DNA from: Burkholderia sp.
GTDB lineage: Bacteria > Pseudomonadota > Gammaproteobacteria > Burkholderiales > Burkholderiaceae
Reading direction: 5' to 3'
DNA length: 23,913 nucleotides
Assembly: GCA_028292565.1 (NCBI GenBank)
Contig: JAQGMD010000239.1
Coordinates: 1-23,913, forward strand
The position numbers and the translations under genes are program-made. Shown in pieces: positions 7,675-12,737 of this stretch. The notes beneath the pieces are model-generated. The model saw nothing but the letters and a program-made list of their open reading frames with translations, did no database searches and was not told where the DNA came from. Position 1 is the first letter of the stretch. Each line of letters starts with the position of its first letter.

Positions 7675-7802
7675 TAGAGCGGATTTCTGTCAGTGTAGTT
7701 CCCTGCATGGTGCCTTAGCACCGCGACGACGCGCTGCCGTGCCTAGCCTTCGACCGGTTCCCGGGGCTGCGCGGCCCCTGCACTGACATGAAATCCGCTC
7801 TA
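7675..7802. mobile_element. MITE-like element with near-perfect terminal inverted repeats and TA ends
   Basis: The arms at 7673-7695 and 7781-7804 are inverted copies over 23-24 bases, differing by a single inserted base. Each arm carries TA at the boundary (7675-7676 and 7801-7802), as expected for a TA target duplication of IS630/Tc1-type elements. The 85-base interior is non-coding and contains further hairpins, GGTGC-CTTA-GCACC (7709-7722) and a GGGGC/GCCCC stem near 7763-7778. It lies exactly between two convergent genes and could also serve as a bidirectional terminator. The mobile origin is inference; only the repeat structure is seen. Confidence 0.6.
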
Positions 7803-7806
7803 GCCA

Positions 7807-9135
7807 TCAATGCAGCTTGATGCGCGGATTCCGTACCCGGTTGATGGTTTCCGCCCAGGTGGCCAGCCATGCATGGAACAGGCCGTTGACCGCGATCTGA
7901 TGGTGCTTGTGCAGCGCCCAGTACATCACTTTCGCGATCGTCCCTTCGATGAAGAGCGAGCCGCTGGACATCGCGCCCATCAGGCTGCCTACAGTGGTGT
8001 AATTGCCGAGCGATACCAGCGACCCGTGGTCCTTGTAGGTGAATTCGACAGGGGGTTTTCCCTTCAGCATGCGCGTGAGCGACTTGGCGAGCGTAGATGC
8101 CTGCTGGTGCGCAGCCTGCGCGCGCGGCGGGACCAGCGCCTTTCCCTCGCCTTGCGGGCAGGCGGAGCAATCGCCGATGGCAAAGATTGATGGGTCGCGT
8201 GTGCTCTGCAGGCTCCGATTCACCACTAGCTGGTTGACCCTGTTGGTTTCCAGTCCGTCGATCTCTTTCAGGAAATCCGGCGCCTTGATGCCGGCAGCCC
8301 AGACCACAATGCCGCTCGGAATAAACTTGCCGCTCGCCATACTGACGCCCTCTTTCGACACTTCGACCACCTTTTCGTCGGTGTGCACTTCGATATCGAT
8401 GGTGCGCAGTTCGTGCTCGACAGCGGCGGACAGGCGCTCGGGCAGCATTTGCAGCAGGCGCGGGGCGGCGTCGACGATGACAATCTTGAGGTCTTTTTCT
8501 GGGTGAAAATTGGCGAGCCCGTAAGTGGACAGGAGTTTGGTGGTCATGTGCAGTTCCGCCGACAATTCCACGCCCGTTGCGCCGCCACCGATGATGGTGA
8601 CGGTAAAACGGCCCTGGTCGGAGCTCCTGGCCTTCGCCTGCGCGCGCAGGCAGCAGTTGATCAGCCGCTGGTGGAAGCGTTCGGCGGCAGCGGGTGAATC
8701 CAGCATGATGCTGTTTTCGCTCACCCCCGGAGTGCCGAAATCGTTGGTCTGGCTACCGAGCGCGATGACCAGCGTATCGTAGGGCACCGATTGGCGCGGC
8801 AGCAACTCCTCACCGTCTTCGTCGTGGGTCGGCGCCAGGTAGACTTCTTTTTTCGCGCGATCAAGGCCCTCCATGCGGCCCAGCCGGAAGGTGAAGTTGT
8901 GCGAGCGGGCCAGGGCAAAGTATTCGAGTTCGTCCGCATGGCTGTCGAGCGTTCCGGCGGCGACCTGGTGCAGCAATGGCTTCCATAAATGGGTGCGGGC
9001 GGCGTCAACCAGCGTGATGTGTGCCTTGTTTTTCTTTCCAAGTTTCTTGCCGAGGCGGACTGCGAGTTCCAGTCCTCCCGCCCCGCCTCCGATTATGGTG
9101 ATCCGATGCGGCGTGGTGCCGGATGGTTGGCTCAA
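7807..9135 (-). CDS. ndh: Type II NADH:quinone oxidoreductase (NDH-2)
   Basis: This FAD-dependent, non-proton-pumping respiratory dehydrogenase passes electrons from NADH to quinone at the inner face of the membrane. The N-terminal dinucleotide-binding motif IIGGGAGGLE (about 14-23) binds FAD. A second Rossmann motif, TIIGGGATGVE, binds NADH. The family segments VVWAAGIKAPDFL, FAIGDCSACP and the C-terminal amphipathic helices 'GTIAKVMYWALHKHHQ' and 'GLFHAWLATWAE' are all present. Length (442 residues) is normal. I favour a TTG start at 9135 because a strong AAGGGAG site lies six bases upstream of it; an upstream in-frame TTG at 9156 has no such site. It follows luxI by about 90 bases on the same strand, without an obvious terminator between them. 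Confidence 0.94.
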   Translation of the reverse strand: MSQPSGTTPHRITIIGGGAGGLELAVRLGKKLGKKNKAHITLVDAARTHLWKPLLHQVAAGTLDSHADELEYFALARSHNFTFRLGRMEGLDRAKKEVYLAPTHDEDGEELLPRQSVPYDTLVIALGSQTNDFGTPGVSENSIMLDSPAAAERFHQRLINCCLRAQAKARSSDQGRFTVTIIGGGATGVELSAELHMTTKLLSTYGLANFHPEKDLKIVIVDAAPRLLQMLPERLSAAVEHELRTIDIEVHTDEKVVEVSKEGVSMASGKFIPSGIVVWAAGIKAPDFLKEIDGLETNRVNQLVVNRSLQSTRDPSIFAIGDCSACPQGEGKALVPPRAQAAHQQASTLAKSLTRMLKGKPPVEFTYKDHGSLVSLGNYTTVGSLMGAMSSGSLFIEGTIAKVMYWALHKHHQIAVNGLFHAWLATWAETINRVRNPRIKLH

Positions 9136-9224
9136 GTGCGTCTCCCTTGTCAGCAAATTGCGATAGTCTAACGCGGCTCAGGCGCAAGCGATGAAAACTG
9201 TCCGGCCCCCAACATTGACGCAGC

Positions 9225-9881
9225 TTAAAAATGCTCCTCCTCCACGGTATGCGGAAGCGGTCGATGCAATGCGTGATAAGTGGGGGCGGCCGGAGGCTGC
9301 ACAATAGGGGGAGCGATTCCGAGGGCGGCTATGGTTTGCTCGTCGATTTCGATCCAGCAGGCGAAAACCGGTTTGCCATCGACCAGCAGCGGTGGGCCTG
9401 CGCGGTGCGCGTGAACTCCCATCCGCTGCAGCAGTCGTTCAATCCCCAACGGAGAAACCGTGATCAGTCGCCGCGCGCCGTTTTCCATGGCCGCGGCCAC
9501 GGCGGCTGCCAACAGGCTGCGTGTGTTGGCGGCGGTGTTTTCGTTGGATGACGAAGTAGTCGATGCGGCAGCGAAGCGCGAGAGTTCCCATACATCGTGC
9601 GAGCGTGGTGTAGGCAGGCCCGCAAGCAGCGCGGGGAAAACTTCACTGAGCAGATAGGGCTCGGTTGTCGGCAGCAGGCGCGCGCATCCGCAGATGGCGC
9701 CCTCCCGGTCGCGCGCTACGACATACAAGGTGTTTGGATGATCGAACTGATCGCGCTCCTTGCCCGGTTCCACCGGTAGCGACCAGCCAAGTCGTTCTAT
9801 AAAAATTTTGTGCCGGTATTCGGCAAGAGCTGTTTCCAGCGCTGGAGAGAACTCGCAGGACCTGCCGGAAATAGTGTGCAT
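9225..9881 (-). CDS. luxI: LuxI-family acyl-homoserine-lactone synthase
   Basis: The enzyme makes an N-acyl-homoserine lactone from S-adenosylmethionine and acyl-ACP. The invariant residues of the family are present: Arg23 and Phe27 (YRHKIFIERLGW), Trp33, Asp44 and Asp47 (ERDQFD), Arg68 (CARLLPTTEPYLL), Glu99 and Arg102 (WELSRFA). Length from the ATG at 9881 is 218 residues, normal for LuxI. A TTG three codons upstream is the alternative start. No Shine-Dalgarno sequence is visible; a 26-base palindrome lies directly upstream. The acyl chain length cannot be read from the sequence. It lies downstream of an RsaM-type gene and its regulator is probably the divergent LuxR. Confidence 0.95.
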   Translation of the reverse strand: MHTISGRSCEFSPALETALAEYRHKIFIERLGWSLPVEPGKERDQFDHPNTLYVVARDREGAICGCARLLPTTEPYLLSEVFPALLAGLPTPRSHDVWELSRFAAASTTSSSNENTAANTRSLLAAAVAAAMENGARRLITVSPLGIERLLQRMGVHAHRAGPPLLVDGKPVFACWIEIDEQTIAALGIAPPIVQPPAAPTYHALHRPLPHTVEEEHF

Positions 9882-9883
9882 AG

Positions 9884-9909
9884 GCGTCAAATATATTGTT
9901 GTTTGACGC
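9884..9909. promoter_or_regulatory. 26-bp palindrome directly upstream of luxI
   Basis: A perfect inverted repeat GCGTCAAA-N10-TTTGACGC ends two bases before the luxI ATG. The AT-rich spacer contains a TATATT hexamer (minus strand 9895-9890) that could be a -10 element. It may be an operator or a 5' RNA hairpin that limits translation. Confidence 0.5.
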
Positions 9910-9917
9910 GATTACAT

Positions 9918-9937
9918 TCCTGTGTAAATGGTTTGGT
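9918..9937 (-). promoter_or_regulatory. Degenerate lux-box-like site upstream of luxI
   Basis: The minus strand reads ACCAAACCATTTACACAGGA, keeping the ACC...ACAGG ends of a 20-base lux box but little of the middle. If TATATT at 9895-9890 is the -10, the site is centred about 43-44 bases upstream of the start of transcription, the usual LuxR activator position. Only about nine of 20 positions match, so the call is weak. Confidence 0.25.
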
Positions 9938-9948
9938 AACTCGCAAAG

Positions 9949-10359
9949 TTAACAGGAATTGGCGGCGTGCAATGCGTCGCTGACAGCATGTCGCCACTCG
10001 AAATCGTTCAGCCATGCACAGAATAAATTTGATGTTTTCAGCGGGCCCAAATCATAGCCAAGTGCATCGATAAGCATTACATTGCTTCGAACCTCTTCGG
10101 GAGCGAGGAACATTCGATCCGACCGGCTGTGTATGAACCAGCCCCAACCGATGGAGACTGCCGGACTGGTATCACTCTTCCATTCCGAGAAGCCGGCGGA
10201 CCGTGCGGGTACGGTTTGTCGCCGCAATTCTTCCAGCAACCCATAGTCTGTCTCGGAAAACAAATGAAGAAACGACAGGGACGTAAGGTTCGCCAGAGAT
10301 AGCCTGATATAGCCGTCGGGCGACACCGCCGGCGCCCTTGTTTGTGTATCGGTTTGCAC
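9949..10359 (-). CDS. rsaM: RsaM-family quorum-sensing modulator (DUF4902)
   Basis: The sequence carries features I associate with the RsaM/TofM family (DUF4902), small proteins that repress or balance acyl-homoserine-lactone systems in Burkholderia, Pseudomonas and Acinetobacter. The matching stretches are SPDGYIRLSLANL, the VPARSAGFSEW segment, SIGWGWFI, the APEEVRSNVMLIDALGYDLG block, and a C-terminal WL..FEW..AV. It lies between luxI and luxR, the classic position. The frame continues upstream into luxR without an ATG near the conserved start; I chose the GTG at 10359, giving 136 residues. A GTG 11 codons further in (at VSPDGY) is possible. No strong ribosome binding site is seen. It ends 67 bases before luxI and may be co-transcribed with it. 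Confidence 0.85.
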   Translation of the reverse strand: MQTDTQTRAPAVSPDGYIRLSLANLTSLSFLHLFSETDYGLLEELRRQTVPARSAGFSEWKSDTSPAVSIGWGWFIHSRSDRMFLAPEEVRSNVMLIDALGYDLGPLKTSNLFCAWLNDFEWRHAVSDALHAANSC

Positions 10360-10456
10360 GTCAAGAATCGTGTGAGCTGCGAATCGGTGGGATTGTAGGT
10401 GGCTCCCACGATCACGGCGACTGTCAGAGTTGACAATGTGCAAGGAGAAAATATCG

Positions 10457-11170
10457 ATGGAAATCTGGCGCGAAGACCAGCTGAATGCGCTGCTCACTCT
10501 AGAGTCGGAAACGGATCTTTTCACGCAGGTTGCCCGGATCGCCGGCGACATGGGATTCGAATACTGCGCGTATGGGATACGCATGCCGGTGCCGATCTCG
10601 CGGCCGGTAGTGGCGATGTATAACAACTATCCACGCGCATGGCAGGAGTGCTATGACACGCGCGGCTATCTGCAGGTCGACCCGACGGTGCGGCATGCAT
10701 TGAGATCGACGTTACCCGTTGTCTGGTCGCACAGCCTGTTCGAGTCGGCGCCGGAATTCTGGGAGGAGGCGCGCGGCCATGGATTACAGTTCGGCTGGGC
10801 GCAATCGTCGCGCGACGCCTGGGGCTGCATCGGTCTGTTGACGCTGGCGCGCAGCGCAGGGCGACTGACCAATGCCGAGTTGCAGGCCAACGGGGCCAGG
10901 ATGGCGTGGCTTACCCAGTTTGCGCATGCGGGGATGTCGCGCTTGTTGCTGCCGAAGCTGGTTCCGGAGTCACGGGTCGCGATGACCGCACGCGAAAGGG
11001 AGGTATTGCGCTGGACTGCCGAAGGAAAAACCGCGTATGAAATCTCGCAAATCCTGACAGTGTCCGAACGCACGGTGAACTTTCATATCAACAATGTCGT
11101 GGCCAAGCTGGGCGCATCGAACAAGACTCAGGCGGCGGTAAAGGCGGCTGCGCTGGGGATGCTGTTCTGA
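10457..11170 (+). CDS. luxR: LuxR-family acyl-homoserine-lactone receptor/regulator
   Basis: The N-terminal autoinducer-binding domain shows the conserved ligand-pocket residues Trp62 and Tyr66 (AWQECY), Asp75 and Pro76 (QVDP), Trp90 and the Gly of FGW (about 113). The C-terminal GerE-type helix-turn-helix starts with 'MTAREREVLRWTAEGKT' and includes SERTVNFHINNVVAKLG. Length (237 residues) is normal. The ATG at 10457 is preceded by a good AAGGAG site (10442-10447). In-frame upstream TTG/ATG codons at 10430-10436 are less likely. It is divergent from rsaM, with 97 bases between the starts, so the three genes probably share control. It is expected to bind the lactone made by LuxI. Confidence 0.95.
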   Translation: MEIWREDQLNALLTLESETDLFTQVARIAGDMGFEYCAYGIRMPVPISRPVVAMYNNYPRAWQECYDTRGYLQVDPTVRHALRSTLPVVWSHSLFESAPEFWEEARGHGLQFGWAQSSRDAWGCIGLLTLARSAGRLTNAELQANGARMAWLTQFAHAGMSRLLLPKLVPESRVAMTAREREVLRWTAEGKTAYEISQILTVSERTVNFHINNVVAKLGASNKTQAAVKAAALGMLF

Positions 11171-11186
11171 ATCCGTATGGGATGAA

Positions 11187-11200
11187 TTGATGCGGATCAA
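11187..11200. promoter_or_regulatory. Perfect Fnr/Anr box upstream of uspA
   Basis: TTGATGCGGATCAA matches the Fnr consensus TTGATN4ATCAA at all ten defined positions. A TACATT hexamer lies at 11223-11228, exactly 22 bases downstream. That puts the box at -41.5, the class II activator position, with a leader of about 68 bases before the ATG at 11303. Confidence 0.8.
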
Positions 11201-11302
11201 GTTGGGCGCAGTCCCCATTTGCTACATTCGTTAGCAACAGCGTCCGCTGCGGGGGTCTTTTTACGCGGTCGTATCGATCCGATATCACTCTCATAGCACT
11301 CC

Positions 11303-11728
11303 ATGAAAATTCTTCTCGCAGTCGACGGTTCTTCCTTTACCACCAAAGCAGTAGAGTACATCGCCGCCCACCTGGACTCGTTCCAGGGTGAGCGGGAATT
11401 GCATCTGCTGCACGTCAAGGCGCCCATTCCGGTCGCCCATGCGCGCGCTGTTGCCGGCAGCGAAGCAGTCGAAGATTTTTACAAGGAGGAAGCCTCAGCG
11501 GCGCTCGCTCCGGCTGAAACTCTTTTGAAGCAGAAAAACATTCCCTTTCAGTCCGGCTACAAGGTGGGCGAGGTTGCAGAGACGATCAAGGCATATGCCG
11601 AACAGCACGGCATCGATATGATCGTGATGGGTTCGCACGGACACAGTGCGCTAAAAAACCTGGTGATCGGATCGGTGACCACCAAGATGCTGGCGACGAC
11701 ATCCGTGCCGGTGCTGATCGTCCGTTAA
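11303..11728 (+). CDS. Universal stress protein, UspA family, ATP-binding type
   Basis: This is a single-domain 141-residue Usp fold. The ATP-binding signature G-x2-G-x9-G-(S/T) is complete: Gly110, Gly113, Gly123 and Ser124 within MGSHGHSALKNLVIGS. The N-terminal KILLAVDGS strand with its Asp is also typical. Such proteins are induced by starvation or low oxygen and help survival; their biochemical role is poorly defined. The Fnr box with correctly spaced -10 predicts anaerobic or microaerobic induction, as known for several Anr-controlled usp genes in Pseudomonas. The gene ends seven bases from the stop of the convergent tandem-Usp gene. Confidence 0.93.
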   Translation: MKILLAVDGSSFTTKAVEYIAAHLDSFQGERELHLLHVKAPIPVAHARAVAGSEAVEDFYKEEASAALAPAETLLKQKNIPFQSGYKVGEVAETIKAYAEQHGIDMIVMGSHGHSALKNLVIGSVTTKMLATTSVPVLIVR

Positions 11729-11735
11729 ACCGCCC

Positions 11736-12566
11736 TCAATTCGCCATCAGGACCGGAACGGTCATCGAGCCGAGCACGGTGCGCGTGACGCCGCCAAGCA
11801 GCTTCTCGCGCAGTCGTGCATGACCATAGGCCCCCATCACTATCGAATCGGAGTGCAGGTCAGCCGCCATCGAGAGCAGCGCGTTGCCGACATCAATATC
11901 CGCCTCCTGCCGGATCAGGTCTGCCTTGATGCCATGGTGCGCCAGGTAATGCACCACATCCACTCCGAGTTGCGGATCGACTGCATTGAAGACGACCACC
12001 TCGACGAGGTCGGCTCGTTTCAGTATCGGAAGCGCATACGCAACTGCACGGGTTGCGGTGAGACTGGCATCCCAGGCAAGCATGACCTTGCTGCCGAAGC
12101 GGTTGACCTCGCCTGCATAGGGAACGATCACTAGGGGGCGGCCGGCATGGAGCACGACCTGTTCCGGAAAATCCGGTGTAACGGCCGGAGTGGGTTGCGC
12201 AGGATCAGCCTGGCCGACGACTATGAGGTCGCTGCACCGTGCCAGCCGCATGAATTCTTCGCCCTGGTCATCCACCATCAATGTCTCGACTGAGCGCACC
12301 TGGAGTTTTTGCACGATACGCGAGAAATCGTCGAGCGCTTCCTGGGCGCCCTCCCGCAGGATATCCATTTCGGCTTGCAGATGCGTCGCCAGCGCCGGGT
12401 CGCTGTTGTTGACCAATCCGGCCTGGTAGAGGAAGCTGGCAATGCCGGTTACCGCTACCCCTGTCAGATGAGCGTGCTCATTCAGCGCGACCCTCGCCGC
12501 GAGCTTAATGCGTGCGCTGACATTGTCGGTTTTGTCGACGTGGACGAGGATGGCTTTATACGACAT
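11736..12566 (-). CDS. Tandem-domain universal stress protein
   Basis: The 276-residue protein has two fused Usp domains: residues 1 to about 145, and about 155 to 276. The second keeps a nucleotide-binding-like loop, MGAYGHARLREKLLGGVT. The first, ending in VVGQADPAQPTP, lacks the glycine pattern and probably does not bind ATP. Two-domain Usp proteins are common in low-oxygen regulons of beta- and gammaproteobacteria. The gene is divergent from the Pat-like gene with a single perfect Fnr box almost midway between the two start codons (about 87 and 84 bases away), suggesting joint control. No strong Shine-Dalgarno sequence precedes the ATG. Confidence 0.92.
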   Translation of the reverse strand: MSYKAILVHVDKTDNVSARIKLAARVALNEHAHLTGVAVTGIASFLYQAGLVNNSDPALATHLQAEMDILREGAQEALDDFSRIVQKLQVRSVETLMVDDQGEEFMRLARCSDLIVVGQADPAQPTPAVTPDFPEQVVLHAGRPLVIVPYAGEVNRFGSKVMLAWDASLTATRAVAYALPILKRADLVEVVVFNAVDPQLGVDVVHYLAHHGIKADLIRQEADIDVGNALLSMAADLHSDSIVMGAYGHARLREKLLGGVTRTVLGSMTVPVLMAN

Positions 12567-12646
12567 GGCGGGTGCTGAGAATCGAACCGGTCAGTTGCAG
12601 CGTAGGCAGGATGGTTCAACGGAGTCAATCCTGTACAAGGTCATAT

Positions 12647-12660
12647 TTGATTCAGATCAA
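12647..12660. promoter_or_regulatory. Perfect Fnr/Anr box in usp/pat divergent region
   Basis: TTGATTCAGATCAA is a second perfect match to TTGATN4ATCAA. It lies midway between the divergent starts at 12566 and 12738. A CAAAAT hexamer (plus, 12702-12707) and TACGCT (minus, 12604-12599) would put it near -61 for both genes, the class I position. These -10 assignments are weak. Confidence 0.75.
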
Positions 12661-12737
12661 TCCGACCGGCGCGCGGCCGGTGCGCAAGGTGGATTACATA
12701 GCAAAATGATTGTCTTTCCCGCACGCCAGGGCCGATC

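Noticed and set aside
10360..10626. Upstream extension of the RsaM-type gene to 10626
   Set aside because: It would overlap the start of luxR by 170 bases and the added residues do not resemble RsaM proteins.
11236..11265. Terminator for luxR (short stem before CTTTTT)
   Set aside because: The stem is only four base pairs, and the position overlaps the predicted uspA leader, so it is too weak to call.
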